This document shows positions 37,485 through 49,641 of a DNA stretch of 64,000 nucleotides, in pieces (position 1 is the stretch's first letter; every line of letters begins with the position of its first letter). Below the pieces are notes generated by a model that had not been told where the DNA came from, ran no database searches, and saw nothing but the letters and a program-made list of their open reading frames with translations. Location: assembly GCF_002101335.1 (NCBI RefSeq), contig NZ_CP020773.1:1736001-1800000 (forward strand), in the 5' to 3' direction. Both the position numbers and the translations under genes were made by a program. The stretch comes from Staphylococcus lutrae. Lineage in GTDB: Bacteria; Bacillota; Bacilli; Staphylococcales; Staphylococcaceae.

Positions 37485-40328
37485 ATGAAAGAACCGTCAA
37501 TTATAGTGAAAGGGGCACGTGCCCATAATTTAAAAAATATAGATATCGAGTTACCCAAACATCAATTAATTGTCATGACAGGGCTCTCTGGATCGGGGAA
37601 ATCTTCGCTCGCTTTTGATACGATTTATGCGGAAGGTCAGCGACGTTATGTTGAATCGTTGAGTGCGTATGCCCGTCAGTTTTTAGGACAAATGGATAAA
37701 CCAGATGTCGATACAATTGAAGGGTTATCTCCAGCGATTTCTATTGATCAAAAGACGACGAGTAAAAATCCACGTTCCACTGTGGCAACAGTGACGGAAA
37801 TATATGATTATCTTCGTTTGTTATATGCGCGTATCGGGAAACCTTATTGTCCGGATCACGGTATAGAAATTGAATCACAAACCGTTCAACAAATGGTGGA
37901 TCGCATTATGGAACTGGAAGAACGTACAAAAATACAATTGTTAGCGCCGGTTGTGAATCATCGTAAAGGGACACATGAAAAACTGTTGGCAGATATTGGT
38001 AAGAAAGGTTACGTACGTGTTCGGGTAGATGGCGAAGTGATGGATGTGACGCAAGTGACTGAACTTGATAAAAATAAAAACCATACCATTGAAATCGTTG
38101 TCGACCGTGTCGTCGTCAAGCCTGGTATTGAAACACGGTTAGCCGATTCTATTGAAACGGTATTAGCGCTGTCAGAAGGGCGTCTTGTTGTTGATTTGAT
38201 TGACGGGGGCACATTAGAATTTTCAGAAAAACATGCGTGTCCGATTTGTGGTTTTTCAATTGGAGAACTTGAACCTCGAATGTTTAGTTTCAATAGTCCA
38301 TTTGGGGCTTGTTCGACATGTGATGGTTTAGGACAAAAATTAACAGTCGATTTAGATTTAGTCGTACCAGATAAAGATAAAACATTGAATGAAGGTGCCA
38401 TACTGCCGTGGGAACCGACAAGTTCAGACTTTTACCCGACACTGTTAAAACGTGTGTGTGATGTATATAAAATCAATATGGATAAACCGTTTAAAAAATT
38501 GACAGAGCGTCAAAAGCATATCATCTTGTACGGTTCAGGAGATAAGGAAATCACGTTCAATTTCACATCCAAAAACGGACAACAGCGAAGCCGGACAATG
38601 CCTTTTGAAGGTGTCGTCCCTAACATTGAAAGACGTTATCGCGAATCACCTTCTGAATATGTGCGTGAAATGATGCAAAAATATATGGCGGAACAAGTAT
38701 GTGAAACATGTCATGGTCAGCGATTGAGCCGCGAAGCATTATCGGTATATGTGGCAGGTAAAAATATCGGTGAAGTGGTGGAACAATCCATTAAAGAAGC
38801 GCTTGAGTATTACGAAAACATCGTCCTTTCTGATCAAGATGCACAAATTGCGAATATGATTTTAAAGGAAATCATTTCACGACTCACTTTTTTAAATAAT
38901 GTAGGATTAGATTATTTAACTTTGAATCGCGCTTCGGGGACGTTATCAGGAGGGGAAGCACAGCGTATTCGACTCGCAACACAAATTGGTTCTCGATTAT
39001 CAGGTGTGTTATATGTCTTGGATGAACCGTCTATTGGTCTACATCAACGTGATAATGACCGTCTCATTCATACCCTTCAAGAAATGCGCGATTTAGGGAA
39101 TACGTTAATCGTGGTTGAACATGATGAAGATACCATGGTTGCTGCGGACTATCTTGTCGATATTGGACCGGGTGCGGGTGAACATGGTGGAGAAGTCATC
39201 GCGAGTGGGACACCAGAAGAAGTGATGCAAAATCCACACTCTTTAACAGGTCAATATTTAAGCGGTCAAAAGTATATTCCAGTGCCTGAGCAACGTCGCC
39301 CTATCACAGAACGAAAAATCTCTATCAAAGGGGCACGGAGTAACAATTTGAAAAACATTGATGTGGATTTCCCATTATCTGTGATGAATGTTGTAACGGG
39401 GGTATCAGGCTCCGGGAAAAGTTCGCTCGTCAACGAAGTATTATATAAATCATTAGCGAAAGTGATTAATAAATCCAAAGTAAAACCAGGTGCACACGAT
39501 GACATCACAGGGATTGAAGAAATTGATAAAATCATTGACATTGATCAATCTCCTATCGGTCGAACACCACGTTCTAATCCAGCGACATATACAGGCGTTT
39601 TCGATGATATTCGAGACGTTTTTGCATCTACAAACGAATCTAAAGTCCGAGGGTATCAAAAAGGTCGTTTTAGTTTTAATGTGAAAGGTGGACGTTGTGA
39701 AGCGTGTAAGGGAGATGGTATTATAAAAATAGAAATGCATTTTCTTCCAGATGTATATGTTCCTTGTGAAGTGTGTCATGGTCAGCGATACAATCGTGAA
39801 ACATTAGAAGTGACTTATAAAGGTAAAAATATTGCAGATGTATTAGAAATGACGGTCGAAGATGCAGCTCAATTTTTTGGAAACATTCCTAAAATCAAGC
39901 GCAAACTACAAACTTTAGTAGATGTCGGATTGGGTTATATTACGCTGGGCCAACCTGCCACGACACTTTCAGGTGGAGAGGCACAACGGGTAAAACTGGC
40001 TTCTGAATTGCATAAACGTTCAACAGGGCGATCGATATATATTCTCGATGAACCGACCACTGGTTTGCATGTTGACGATATTAGCAGGTTACTCAAAGTA
40101 TTGAATCGAATTGTTGATAATGGCGATTCTGTCGTTATCATTGAACACAATCTTGATGTTATCAAAACTGCAGATCACTTAATTGACTTAGGTCCGGAAG
40201 GTGGAGACGGTGGAGGTACGATTCTTGCAACGGGAACACCGGAAGAGATTGCTGCAATACCAGAATCATATACAGGACGTTATCTCAAAACTGTGTTAGC
40301 GCGTGATAAGGAACGAATGGAGGACTAG
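37485..40328 (+). CDS. uvrA: Excinuclease ABC subunit A
   Basis: UvrA is the damage-sensing dimeric ATPase of nucleotide excision repair. The 947 residues contain two ABC modules: Walker [15 protein letters not shown] near residue 35 and [13 protein letters not shown] near 640, each with an LSGGEAQR signature. Zinc modules are CPICG...CSTCDG and CEACKGDG...CEVCHG. It follows uvrB by 5 bp under the same LexA-controlled promoter and is followed by a small SHOCT-type gene after 3 bp. Confidence 0.97.
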   Translation: MKEPSIIVKGARAHNLKNIDIELPKHQLIVMTGLSGSGKSSLAFDTIYAEGQRRYVESLSAYARQFLGQMDKPDVDTIEGLSPAISIDQKTTSKNPRSTVATVTEIYDYLRLLYARIGKPYCPDHGIEIESQTVQQMVDRIMELEERTKIQLLAPVVNHRKGTHEKLLADIGKKGYVRVRVDGEVMDVTQVTELDKNKNHTIEIVVDRVVVKPGIETRLADSIETVLALSEGRLVVDLIDGGTLEFSEKHACPICGFSIGELEPRMFSFNSPFGACSTCDGLGQKLTVDLDLVVPDKDKTLNEGAILPWEPTSSDFYPTLLKRVCDVYKINMDKPFKKLTERQKHIILYGSGDKEITFNFTSKNGQQRSRTMPFEGVVPNIERRYRESPSEYVREMMQKYMAEQVCETCHGQRLSREALSVYVAGKNIGEVVEQSIKEALEYYENIVLSDQDAQIANMILKEIISRLTFLNNVGLDYLTLNRASGTLSGGEAQRIRLATQIGSRLSGVLYVLDEPSIGLHQRDNDRLIHTLQEMRDLGNTLIVVEHDEDTMVAADYLVDIGPGAGEHGGEVIASGTPEEVMQNPHSLTGQYLSGQKYIPVPEQRRPITERKISIKGARSNNLKNIDVDFPLSVMNVVTGVSGSGKSSLVNEVLYKSLAKVINKSKVKPGAHDDITGIEEIDKIIDIDQSPIGRTPRSNPATYTGVFDDIRDVFASTNESKVRGYQKGRFSFNVKGGRCEACKGDGIIKIEMHFLPDVYVPCEVCHGQRYNRETLEVTYKGKNIADVLEMTVEDAAQFFGNIPKIKRKLQTLVDVGLGYITLGQPATTLSGGEAQRVKLASELHKRSTGRSIYILDEPTTGLHVDDISRLLKVLNRIVDNGDSVVIIEHNLDVIKTADHLIDLGPEGGDGGGTILATGTPEEIAAIPESYTGRYLKTVLARDKERMED

Positions 40329-40331
40329 AAG

Positions 40332-40679
40332 ATGAAAGAAGCTAAAATCAAAGTACTTGAGTTATTGGAAGCTGGAAAAATCACTGTTGAAGAAGCGACG
40401 ACATTGTTAGATGCGATGACAAAAGAAAATAAAGAAGAGACGTCCTCAAAAGAGAAAGAAAACACGTCAACACAAAACGAACAGCATTTTGAAAATGCGG
40501 TAGAAGGCTTCGTACAAGAGACGTTAAATCATGTCACAAAAACGTTAAAGCAAGGGCGTGACTATGTCCATCAAAAGCGCGATAAAGTAAAAGAAATGAG
40601 TGAGAGTGAGCGTAAATCACTTTTGGATGAAGTAGAAAAAACATTGGATGACGTCATCATTAAATTGAATCGCCGTTAA
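40332..40679 (+). CDS. SHOCT-like N-terminal domain protein
   Basis: This 115-residue acidic/basic helical protein starts with AKIKVLELLEAGKITVEEAT, a short helix pair seen at the N-terminus of SHOCT/YvlB-type proteins. The middle is low-complexity (KENKEETSSKEKENTSTQN) and the C-terminal half a charged coiled coil. Function unknown. It is tightly linked to uvrA (3 bp) and is also present after uvrA in S. aureus. Confidence 0.75.
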   Translation: MKEAKIKVLELLEAGKITVEEATTLLDAMTKENKEETSSKEKENTSTQNEQHFENAVEGFVQETLNHVTKTLKQGRDYVHQKRDKVKEMSESERKSLLDEVEKTLDDVIIKLNRR

Positions 40680-40783
40680 CGTATCATGAGTGCGAAACAT
40701 TGATGACTTTTGTTAACGAACGAAGGTTAAGCGACAGATTTTAAGGTGAAGTATGGCATTGATCAGGTTTGAATGACCATAAC

Positions 40784-40826
40784 AAAATGAGGCATTAGAC
40801 GCATAGAGGGTCTAATGTCTCATTTT
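40784..40826 (+). terminator. Terminator of the uvrBA operon
   Basis: AAAATGAGGCATTAGAC pairs with GTCTAATGTCTCATTTT (one mismatch) around a 9-nt loop. The A- and T-rich ends make it bidirectional in principle. Confidence 0.9.
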
Positions 40827-41223
40827 ATATGTTCTAAGGAAAAGATATCTCATTTTAGCAATTAAAGGAATAAAACGCGTGTCGTTGAAATTGAATGAGG
40901 GCGGATATCGTCCTTGTATACGACGGGTGAAATCGAACGACGCCAATTGTGCATACAGTTAGCAAGGCCGCTATCAACTATCAAGGTCGGTAGTAGCCAT
41001 TCGTATGTTGAGGTGTTATGATAAACAAGGCCATTTCAATGATATTACATTGCCGTTCATAGTGTATGGGTGATGTACATCAAGTGAAGGAGAAGTATCA
41101 CGATAGCATGTTGAATTGTGTTTCAAATGTGATGATTCATGTATAATGAAAAACGTAATCATGTGTATCGTCATATAGCTAACGTGTTTGCCTATATGGA
41201 AATAGTAAAACTGAGGTGATGAG
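40827..41223. other. Intergenic region upstream of hprK
   Basis: No gene was found in about 400 bp between the uvrBA terminator and hprK. A -10 (TATAAT, 41142-41147) lies 77 bp before hprK with a poor -35. Short interrupted repeats around 40966-40998 (GGCCGCTATCAA and the TATCAAGGTCGGTAG region) are not assignable. Confidence 0.4.
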
Positions 41224-42165
41224 ATGTTAACGACTCAAGATTTAGTAACACGGTTTAATATGAAAGTCATTGCTGGAGAAGCGGGGTTAAATCGTCCTAT
41301 ACATAATACGGATATATCGAGACCAGGCTTGGAAATGGCAGGGTATTTTTCACACTACGCTTCCAATCGAATCCAACTGTTAGGTACAACAGAACTTTCG
41401 TTTTATAATTTATTGCCGGATACAGAGCGTCACGGTCGTATGAGAAAATTGTGTCGACCTGAAACGCCAGCAATTATTATTACACGGGGGCATGAAGCAC
41501 CTGACGAATTGATAACAGCAGCTCGCGAACTTGATACCCCATTGATTTATGTGAATGAAGCGACAACGCGAGTGATGGGGCGTTTGACAACCTATCTCGA
41601 ACATGAGCTTGCGAATGCGACTTCGCTACACGGTGTGCTCGTTGACGTATATGGTGTGGGCGTGCTAATTACTGGAGATTCAGGTATCGGTAAAAGTGAA
41701 ACCGCGCTTGAACTTGTTAAACGTGGGCATCGCCTCGTTGCAGATGATAATGTGGAAATCAAAGAAATTAATAAAGATCAGTTAATCGGCAAAGCGCCAA
41801 AAATTATTGAACATTTATTAGAAATTAGAGGACTAGGTATTATTAATGTCATGACATTATTTGGTGCCGGTTCGATTTTGACACAAAAACGGATTCGATT
41901 AAATATTAACCTCGAAACGTGGCGTTCGGACAAGTTGTATGACCGTGTAGGTTTAAATCACGAAACACTCAAAATTTTAGATACTGAAATTACAAAGAAA
42001 ACGATTCCGGTAAGACCTGGACGTAATGTCGCAGTGATTATTGAAGTCGCAGCGATGAACTATCGTCTCAATATTATGGGGATTAACACAGCTGAAGAAT
42101 TCAATGAACGTTTGAACGCTGAAATATTAAAAAACAGTGCGCAAGCTAAAGGAGACAAAAAATGA
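41224..42165 (+). CDS. hprK: HPr kinase/phosphorylase
   Basis: HprK phosphorylates HPr on Ser46 and reverses it, controlling CcpA-dependent catabolite repression. The 313 residues comprise an N-terminal MurF-like domain and a C-terminal kinase domain with Walker [27 protein letters not shown] and the signature [25 protein letters not shown] precedes the ATG. It heads the hprK-lgt-acyltransferase-TPR cluster, and its stop codon overlaps the lgt start. Confidence 0.96.
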   Translation: MLTTQDLVTRFNMKVIAGEAGLNRPIHNTDISRPGLEMAGYFSHYASNRIQLLGTTELSFYNLLPDTERHGRMRKLCRPETPAIIITRGHEAPDELITAARELDTPLIYVNEATTRVMGRLTTYLEHELANATSLHGVLVDVYGVGVLITGDSGIGKSETALELVKRGHRLVADDNVEIKEINKDQLIGKAPKIIEHLLEIRGLGIINVMTLFGAGSILTQKRIRLNINLETWRSDKLYDRVGLNHETLKILDTEITKKTIPVRPGRNVAVIIEVAAMNYRLNIMGINTAEEFNERLNAEILKNSAQAKGDKK

Positions 42166-43001
42166 TATTAGGATATATTGATCCAGTTGCTTTTTCAATA
42201 GGCATTTTTGAAGTGAAATGGTATGGCATTATTATCGCGAGTGCCATTTTATTAGGCTATTGGATTGCTCAAAAGAGTGCCCAAGCCGTTGGATTTCGTG
42301 AAGATGATTTAGTCAATCTATTACTCACATGTATATTTGTCGCGATTATTTCTGCACGACTGTACTTTGTGCTATTTCATTTAGATTATTATGTTCAAAA
42401 TCCAATAGAGATTCCGATGATATGGCAAGGCGGCATTGCGATTCATGGTGGATTGATCGGTGCTTTTGCTGTCGGTATTTACTATTGTTATCGTAAAAAT
42501 TGGCATCCCTTTCAACTCGGTGATATTGTCGCACCAAGCATTATCTTGGCGCAAGGTATCGGACGATGGGGGAACTTCATGAATCATGAAGCGCATGGCG
42601 GTCCTGTAAGCCGAGCGTTTTTAGAGTCTTTACATCTGCCAAAGTTTATTATTGAAAATATGAAAATTGACGGCATTTATTACCATCCGACCTTTTTGTA
42701 CGAATCCGTATGGGATGTGATTGGATTTATTCTACTCATTTCATTACGTCGACGTTTGAAAATAGGGGAAACTTTTTTCACATACTTAATTTGGTATTCG
42801 ATAGGACGATTCTTTATCGAAGGTTTACGGACAGACAGTTTAATGTTGACAGAAACGATTCGTATCGCACAAGTTGTTTCCGTTATCTCCATCATTATCG
42901 GTATCATCTTTATTATATGGAGACGTTACAAAAAAAATATTCCGTTATATCGTGATGTACAGGTGCTCAATTGGCCGTTTGAAAAGAGAGGAAAACATTA
43001 A
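42162..43001 (+). CDS. lgt: Phosphatidylglycerol-prolipoprotein diacylglyceryl transferase
   Basis: Lgt transfers diacylglycerol to the lipobox cysteine of prolipoproteins, for example the lipoprotein at 15119. The 279-residue protein has about seven transmembrane segments with the conserved [13 protein letters not shown], the Lgt signature [16 protein letters not shown] and [11 protein letters not shown]. Its ATG overlaps the hprK stop (ATGA), indicating translational coupling. Confidence 0.95.
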   Translation: MILGYIDPVAFSIGIFEVKWYGIIIASAILLGYWIAQKSAQAVGFREDDLVNLLLTCIFVAIISARLYFVLFHLDYYVQNPIEIPMIWQGGIAIHGGLIGAFAVGIYYCYRKNWHPFQLGDIVAPSIILAQGIGRWGNFMNHEAHGGPVSRAFLESLHLPKFIIENMKIDGIYYHPTFLYESVWDVIGFILLISLRRRLKIGETFFTYLIWYSIGRFFIEGLRTDSLMLTETIRIAQVVSVISIIIGIIFIIWRRYKKNIPLYRDVQVLNWPFEKRGKH

Positions 43002-43002
43002 A

Positions 43003-43488
43003 GTGAAGCGACGACTTAAAGTATATCCGACCACGCGGTACAATGCATTGGCGCATCTGTATCGCTATATCCGTTTTACACGATTGTTTAGGAATACATG
43101 TATTATAGAAGTGACAAGGTACATTCCGAGTGTTCGCCTTAAACGTTGGATTTATCGGCATTGGTTAAAAATGACGATTGGTGAACATACAGCGTTTGCA
43201 TTTAAAGCCATGCCGGATATTCTCTACCCTGAAAAAATAAAGATTGGTAAAAATGTGATTATTGGTTATAATACAACTTTGTTAACACATGAATTTTTGA
43301 CGGAATCGTTAAGGGTAGGAGATATTGAAATCGGGCATCATACGATGATTGGTGCGAATGTCATTGTTTTGCCTGGCGTAAAAATAGGTCATCATGTTCA
43401 AATTGGTGCCGGAAGTGTAGTTTCTAAAGATATTCCTGATCATGTCGTTGCTTATGGCAACCCGATACAAATCTTTTCAAAACAATAA
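43003..43488 (+). CDS. Hexapeptide-repeat (LbH) acyltransferase
   Basis: This 161-residue protein has a basic N-terminus and a left-handed beta-helix of hexapeptide repeats from about residue 75 (KIKIGKNVIIGYNTTLL, IEIGHHTMIGANVIVLPG, KIGHHVQIGAGSVV), as in acetyltransferases. The acceptor is unknown. The start is GTG 43003, two bases after the lgt stop, with GAGAGG upstream. The same gene follows lgt in S. aureus. Confidence 0.82.
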   Translation: MKRRLKVYPTTRYNALAHLYRYIRFTRLFRNTCIIEVTRYIPSVRLKRWIYRHWLKMTIGEHTAFAFKAMPDILYPEKIKIGKNVIIGYNTTLLTHEFLTESLRVGDIEIGHHTMIGANVIVLPGVKIGHHVQIGAGSVVSKDIPDHVVAYGNPIQIFSKQ

Positions 43489-43505
43489 AAGTGAGGTGAC
43501 AATGT

Positions 43506-44945
43506 ATGACACAACAAAGTAAAATCATTCAACTGGGACAAGATATTGCCTTGTATGAGCGTTTAGCACAACAACATATGCAACATCAAAATTATGTCAA
43601 AGCACAACGATATTTAGAGAAAGTGTTAACGTTGTCACCTGATTGTTTTGAAGCAAAGCAACAATTGGCAACGTGTTTCCTAAAATTAAAATCACCTGGG
43701 CGGGCTGAGGCACTCTATTACGAAGAAATCTGTAATGGGACTGAAATAGAAGCAGCATATTATGAATTGAGCCAATTGAATATTGATTTAAATGAGCCGA
43801 ACAAAGCGTATTTATTTGGATTGTGTTATGCTTTTCTCGCTGACGATGAAGATTATCGTATAGAATTAGAAGACATGTTTGAAGTTGCTTTTACTGGAGA
43901 ACACCCCCTTGAAATGGAAAGTCAACTGTTTGTGACGCAAGTTGTTTTTCAGTATTTGTTTGGAGAAGGTCGTTTGATTGAGGCCCGTGAGTATTTGTTA
44001 AGACAAGATGACGTGATAAAAGATCATCACATCATCCGTAACTTGTTGGCGATGTGTTATCTTTATTTGAATGATAATCACGAAGCACAGGAGATGTTCG
44101 AACGTTTATTGCGTGAAGATCCTTCCGATGTACACGCCTTATGTCATTATACTTTATTGTTGTACAATATGAACCAGCATGCGCGTTTCGAACGTTATGT
44201 GAAGCGACTTAATAAAATTCGGCCAATCAACGATGAAGAAACATTTAAACTCGGTATTGTATTAAGTTACTTGAAACAGTACGCAGCATCTCAACAACTT
44301 TTAATTCCCCTTCATCGGAAAGGTAAATTTCAAACATTCCAATTGTTTCATGCGCTCTCATTCAATTATTATTACCTAGGAAATGTTGAACAAAGTCAAC
44401 ATTTTTGGCAAGGCTTAACCCAATTTTCGAAGGCGAGCCATGGCTATCCACCATGGATTATTGAAGAGCGTACCGCATATTTTAAGCAACATATTGAGCC
44501 GCTATTAATCAGTGATGATCAACATGAACGTCTATTCGGACTTTTCCTATTACATCAATTAAATGGTAAAGAAGTTTTAATGACAAAAGAAGTTTGGAAT
44601 ATTTTAGAGGAAATGGGCGATTATGAAAAACTGTATTTAACTTATTTGATTCAAAATATACAGTTGACGAAGCTTCACTTTATTCATCAAGGTATGGTGA
44701 TGCTCTATGACATCCCTCAAATTCAAACACATACGGCGCTATTTTTAAGTTGGATGAATTATGCTGAAAATTTGTTGATTAATCATGTTGATTTCGAATG
44801 TGTAACGGTTTATGTTGCCGCAGTGGCGCATCTCTATTTCAATCAAATCGGTGATGAAGTTATGACGCGGGCACAATTAATAGATCTCTTCAATGTTACT
44901 GATGATGATTTTGAAAATGCACTAGAGCACCTACTGAGCTTTTAA
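43506..44945 (+). CDS. Tetratricopeptide repeat protein
   Basis: This 479-residue protein is built from helical TPR-like repeats, clearest at residues ~15-60 (AQQHMQHQNYVKAQRYLEKV, then CFEAKQQLATCFLKL) and ~155-225. Such proteins act as scaffolds; no catalytic motif is visible. GAGGTGA eight bases upstream favours ATG 43506; the ATG at 43502 is out of frame. It closes the hprK cluster, 17 bp after the acyltransferase gene. Confidence 0.82.
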   Translation: MTQQSKIIQLGQDIALYERLAQQHMQHQNYVKAQRYLEKVLTLSPDCFEAKQQLATCFLKLKSPGRAEALYYEEICNGTEIEAAYYELSQLNIDLNEPNKAYLFGLCYAFLADDEDYRIELEDMFEVAFTGEHPLEMESQLFVTQVVFQYLFGEGRLIEAREYLLRQDDVIKDHHIIRNLLAMCYLYLNDNHEAQEMFERLLREDPSDVHALCHYTLLLYNMNQHARFERYVKRLNKIRPINDEETFKLGIVLSYLKQYAASQQLLIPLHRKGKFQTFQLFHALSFNYYYLGNVEQSQHFWQGLTQFSKASHGYPPWIIEERTAYFKQHIEPLLISDDQHERLFGLFLLHQLNGKEVLMTKEVWNILEEMGDYEKLYLTYLIQNIQLTKLHFIHQGMVMLYDIPQIQTHTALFLSWMNYAENLLINHVDFECVTVYVAAVAHLYFNQIGDEVMTRAQLIDLFNVTDDDFENALEHLLSF

Positions 44946-44947
44946 AT

Positions 44948-44976
44948 TTGAGTCGGCACATTAAATGGTGTAAAAT
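44948..44976 (+). promoter_or_regulatory. Promoter of trxB
   Basis: TTGAGT (44948-44953) and TAAAAT (44971-44976) are 17 bp apart, about 30 bp before the trxB start. Confidence 0.6.
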
Positions 44977-44987
44977 GCTTATGATAA

Positions 44988-45947
<960 letters not shown>

Positions 45948-45970
45948 TTGCTAGGTCACAAGTAATCATC

Positions 45971-46004
45971 AGGAGCTGGGACGTTTGTTTCCAGTTCCTT
46001 TTTT
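45971..46004 (+). terminator. Terminator of trxB
   Basis: AGGAGCTGG pairs with CCAGTTCCT and is followed by a T-run. Confidence 0.9.
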
Positions 46005-46242
46005 ACATACGCATCAAAAGGTGACGAAGCCAATCGGAGACGTGGATTGTTCGTAAAAGTGCACATTTTAATAGAGATTATTTTAACTCACTAAACCTAT
46101 GTCATAGAGTCGTACCGCAGAACGTTTTTTATTGAAATCAATGCTGTACAGGTTGTGTGGTGTGAACGATTTTTCTTCTATCTATAACTTTAGACCGATT
46201 TCATGTAAACTAATAGAGAATATGATTGGATGGTGGTTAAAA

Positions 46243-47151
46243 ATGCAACATGAAGAAAATAATGAAATTGTAAAAAGTGAATTACTTGTTATCACAGGAC
46301 TTTCCGGTGCAGGTAAATCCGTGGTCATTCAAAGTTTAGAAGATTTAGGATATTTTTGTGTCGATAACTTACCGCCTATCTTACTCCCAAAATTTGTTGA
46401 ATTAATGGAGCAAGGAAATCCTTCAATGCAAAAAGTGGCCATTGGTATCGATTTAAGAGGGCGTGAATTTTTTCAATATTTAGTACGTGAAATTGATGCG
46501 GTACAAAGCCGTAAAGATGTGATTGTCGACGTGCTGTTTGTTGATGCAGAAAGTGAAAAATTGATTTCAAGATATAAAGAAACACGGCGTAAACATCCGT
46601 TACAAGAGCATTCTGAACTGTCACTTGTGCAGGCAATTAATGAAGAACGTCAATTGCTAGCGGAAGTGAGAAGTTTAGCGAATTACACGATCGATACGAC
46701 GAAATTGACACCAAAAACATTAAGAAAACGTGTTTATGATCATTTTAACAAGGAAAATCAATCCACGTTTTCGATAAACGTGTCGAGCTTTGGTTTTAAA
46801 CATGGTATTCAAATGGATGCAGATTTAGTGTTTGATGTCCGTTTTTTACCTAATCCTTATTATGTGGAAGAGTTAAGACCCCTGACAGGAATGGATGAAG
46901 AGGTCTATAAATATGTGATGAGATGGAAAGAAACGAACACTTTTTATGAGAAATTGTTAGACTTACTATTATTTATGATTCCTGGTTACAAAAAAGAAGG
47001 AAAATCCCAACTGGTGATTGCGATTGGATGTACAGGAGGTCAACATCGCTCTGTCGCATTAGCACAACGTTTAGCTGAAGAGTTAAAACAAATATATGAT
47101 TATCATGTGTACGTGCATCATCGTGACGCACATATAGAAAGTGGCGAGTAA
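46243..47151 (+). CDS. rapZ: RNase adapter/nucleotide-binding protein RapZ (YvcJ)
   Basis: This 302-residue P-loop protein has Walker [14 protein letters not shown], the YvcJ-conserved [20 protein letters not shown] and [14 protein letters not shown]. In Enterobacteria RapZ steers decay of the sRNA GlmZ; in Firmicutes YvcJ binds and hydrolyses nucleotides and affects competence. GGTGG upstream and homology choose ATG 46243, although the frame is open 37 codons upstream. It begins the conserved rapZ-yvcK-whiA cluster. Confidence 0.92.
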   Translation: MQHEENNEIVKSELLVITGLSGAGKSVVIQSLEDLGYFCVDNLPPILLPKFVELMEQGNPSMQKVAIGIDLRGREFFQYLVREIDAVQSRKDVIVDVLFVDAESEKLISRYKETRRKHPLQEHSELSLVQAINEERQLLAEVRSLANYTIDTTKLTPKTLRKRVYDHFNKENQSTFSINVSSFGFKHGIQMDADLVFDVRFLPNPYYVEELRPLTGMDEEVYKYVMRWKETNTFYEKLLDLLLFMIPGYKKEGKSQLVIAIGCTGGQHRSVALAQRLAEELKQIYDYHVYVHHRDAHIESGE

Positions 47152-47152
47152 A

Positions 47153-48148
47153 ATGAAACAACTTAAATTAGTACTGATTGGTGGAGGTACTGGTTTGTCC
47201 GTTTTGGCAAGAGGATTAAAGTCTTTTCCGATAGATATTACAGCGATTGTGACGGTTGCAGATGATGGGGGAAGTACTGGGAAAATCAGAAATGAAATGG
47301 ATATTCCTGCACCTGGAGATGTTCGCAATGTGTTGGCTGCGTTGAGTGACGTAGAACCGATGTTGGAACAACTTTTTCAATATCGTTTTAAAGAAGATCA
47401 AATCAGTGGGCATTCGCTAGGAAATTTGCTGATTGCAGCTTTAACGAACATTACACACGATTTTGGTCATGCTATTAAAGAACTCAGTAAAATTTTAAAT
47501 ATTAAGGGGCGTGTGATCCCTTCTACCATTTCGAGTGTTTCATTAAATGCAGAAATGGAAGATGGTGAAATTGTCACTGGAGAATCGAATATCCCTAGAA
47601 AACAAAAGAAAATTAAGCGCGTGTACTTGGAACCGGCTGACGTACAACCTATGGATGAGGCAGTTGAGGCGTTACGTGAAGCAGATTTAATTGTATTAGG
47701 CCCGGGGTCATTATATACGAGTGTCATTTCAAATTTGTGTGTCAAAGGCATAGCAGAAGCGATTGTGGAGAGCACGGCAAAGAAATTGTACGTTTCTAAC
47801 ATTATGACTCAGCCAGGAGAAACAGATCAGTATACAGTAAAAGATCATATCGATGCCATACATCAACAGTTAGGGGCACATGTGATTGATTTTGTCATTG
47901 CGAATGAGTTGGAATTTTCAGCGCAAACTTTGGATAAGTACGAAGCAAAAGGTGCAAAACCAGTTTATTATGATATGAAAGAGTTGGAGCAACTCGGTGT
48001 GCAACTTGTTACTGGTGCGCATCTCGTAGAAATTTCAGAACATGATTACGTGAGACATCGTACAGAAGTTTTAGCTGAAATGATTTATGAAATTGCTTTA
48101 CAGGAAATTAGCACGATTCAATTTCATCCGAATCAATTTAAATCCTGA
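47153..48148 (+). CDS. yvcK: Gluconeogenesis factor YvcK
   Basis: YvcK-type proteins (CofD-like fold) bind UDP-sugars and influence cell-wall homeostasis and growth on gluconeogenic carbon. The 331-residue protein shows IGGGTGLSVLARGLK, VADDGGSTGKIR and SGHSLGNLLIAAL. ATG 47153 follows the rapZ stop by one base; an in-frame GTG at 47141 overlaps rapZ but gives a protein longer than the family. Confidence 0.93.
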   Translation: MKQLKLVLIGGGTGLSVLARGLKSFPIDITAIVTVADDGGSTGKIRNEMDIPAPGDVRNVLAALSDVEPMLEQLFQYRFKEDQISGHSLGNLLIAALTNITHDFGHAIKELSKILNIKGRVIPSTISSVSLNAEMEDGEIVTGESNIPRKQKKIKRVYLEPADVQPMDEAVEALREADLIVLGPGSLYTSVISNLCVKGIAEAIVESTAKKLYVSNIMTQPGETDQYTVKDHIDAIHQQLGAHVIDFVIANELEFSAQTLDKYEAKGAKPVYYDMKELEQLGVQLVTGAHLVEISEHDYVRHRTEVLAEMIYEIALQEISTIQFHPNQFKS

Positions 48149-48194
48149 ATATAGCCATTATGATTCACAGTAAAAAGAAAGGGAACGATTCATT

Positions 48195-49139
48195 ATGAGC
48201 TTTGCATCTGAAATGAAAAATGAACTGACGCGTATAGAAGTTGATCACGATAATGCAAAAGCGGAATTGAGCGCATTGATACGTATGAATGGTGTATTAA
48301 GCTTATCGAATCAACAATTTGTGATTAATATACAAACTGAAAATGCAACGACGGCACGACGTATTTATTCGTTAATTAAGCTCGTGTTCAAGGTAGAAGT
48401 CGAAATTTTAGTGCGAAAAAAAATGAAATTAAAGAAAAACAATATTTATATTTGTCGTATCAAAATGCGAGCGAAAGAGATTTTAGATGACCTTGGCATT
48501 TTGAAAAATGGAATGTTCAGTTATGAAATTGATTCTGAAATGGTAAAAGATGATGAAATGAGACGCAGTTATTTAAGAGGTGCCTTTTTAGCAGGGGGAT
48601 CGGTAAATAATCCTGAAACGTCATCTTACCATTTAGAAATTTTTTCGCTTTATGAAGGGCATTCGGTGGGATTGACGCAACTGATGAATACGTATGAACT
48701 CAATGCTAAAAGTTTGGAAAGAAAAAAAGGATGGATTACTTATCTGAAAGAAGCTGAACGTATCGCGGAGTTCCTAAGCTTGATTGGCGGTTATCAAGCG
48801 TTATTAAAATTTGAAGACGTCAGAATTGTTCGTGACATGCGCAACTCGGTCAACCGTCTTGTGAATTGTGAAACGGCGAACTTAAATAAAACGGTGAGCG
48901 CAGCAATGAAACAGGTTGAAAGTATTCAATTAATCGATCAAGAAATAGGAATTGACAACTTACCGGAGCGATTAAGAGAGGTAGCAAGATTAAGGATTGA
49001 ACATCAAGATGTCTCTTTAAAAGAACTCGGGGAAATGGTCAGCACAGGAACGATTTCGAAATCAGGTATCAATCATCGTTTGAGAAAGTTAAACGATATG
49101 GCGGATCAAATTAGAAGCGGTAAACAATTTGAATTTTAA
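48195..49139 (+). CDS. whiA: Sporulation/division regulator WhiA homologue
   Basis: This 314-residue DNA-binding protein joins an N-terminal LAGLIDADG-homing-endonuclease-like domain ([20 protein letters not shown]) to a C-terminal helix-turn-helix ([21 protein letters not shown]). In Gram-positives WhiA influences cell division and chromosome segregation. AAAGGGAACG lies before the ATG. It ends the rapZ-yvcK-whiA cluster, and a terminator follows 66 bp later. Confidence 0.95.
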   Translation: MSFASEMKNELTRIEVDHDNAKAELSALIRMNGVLSLSNQQFVINIQTENATTARRIYSLIKLVFKVEVEILVRKKMKLKKNNIYICRIKMRAKEILDDLGILKNGMFSYEIDSEMVKDDEMRRSYLRGAFLAGGSVNNPETSSYHLEIFSLYEGHSVGLTQLMNTYELNAKSLERKKGWITYLKEAERIAEFLSLIGGYQALLKFEDVRIVRDMRNSVNRLVNCETANLNKTVSAAMKQVESIQLIDQEIGIDNLPERLREVARLRIEHQDVSLKELGEMVSTGTISKSGINHRLRKLNDMADQIRSGKQFEF

Positions 49140-49204
49140 TCACCTGAGTGCATAAAAGTTTTTGACACATGGTGTTATAGGATGGTGTTTCATTAAGTCC
49201 AAAG

Positions 49205-49234
49205 CCCCTCCTACAAATAGGCGGGGTTATTTTT
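49205..49234 (+). terminator. Terminator of whiA
   Basis: CCCCTCCTA-CAAA-TAGGCGGGG is a nine-position stem with one mismatch, followed by TTATTTTT. Its core CCTACAAATAGG recurs in the terminator 220 bp downstream. Confidence 0.88.
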
Positions 49235-49282
49235 GATGTAGATAGAACGGGGGAGACTTCAGAATATAATGAGGTGATAAAT

Positions 49283-49378
49283 ATGACCAATAGACAGAAA
49301 GATGTTTTTGCAATATGTTTTAATATCGTAGTTATCTTGGTATGTATCTTAGGCATTGTGTATATGTTGAGCAATTAA
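49283..49378 (+). CDS. 31-residue single-pass membrane peptide
   Basis: GAGGTGATAAAT precedes ATG 49283. The frame encodes MTNRQKDVFAIC, then a hydrophobic segment FNIVVILVCILGIVYML, then SN and stop: a polar basic N-terminus, one transmembrane helix and a very short tail. Small hydrophobic peptides of this layout include type I toxins and regulators of membrane complexes, but I recognise no family. It sits between the whiA terminator and the terminator of the opposing tRNA-Arg gene; no good promoter was found. Confidence 0.5.
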   Translation: MTNRQKDVFAICFNIVVILVCILGIVYMLSN

Positions 49379-49410
49379 TTATCGACACGGTTCAGTTTAA
49401 AATATGGAAA

Positions 49411-49445
49411 AAAGAAATAAAAAGCCCCACCTACAAATAGGTGGG
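49411..49445 (-). terminator. Terminator of tRNA-Arg
   Basis: On the minus strand CCCACCTA-TTTG-TAGGTGGG is followed by GCTTTTTATTTC. It lies about 40 bp beyond the tRNA 3' end. Confidence 0.85.
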
Positions 49446-49483
49446 ATTCTTGATTTTAAAAGTGAATCATTGATTGTGATTAG

Positions 49484-49555
49484 CCCCCTCGAGAGGAATC
49501 GAACCTCTATTGTAAGAACCGGAATCTTATGTGTTATCCATTACACTACGAGGGG
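49484..49555 (-). tRNA. tRNA-Arg (anticodon CCG)
   Basis: The minus strand folds as a cloverleaf: acceptor CCCCTCG/CGAGGGG (49549-49555 with 49485-49491), D-arm region GTGTAATGGATAACAC, anticodon stem TAAGA/TCTTA with loop TTCCGGT (anticodon CCG at 49520-49522, reading CGG), and T-arm GAGG-TTCGATT-CCTC. CCA is not encoded. The position between whiA and clpP is conserved in staphylococci. Confidence 0.95.
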
Positions 49556-49641
49556 TAAGATTACGCAAATCCACTCACCATTTTACCGTTTAGAGGTAAA
49601 AGGGTCAATACCTAAAATAAATGAATCACAAATGCATTCTT

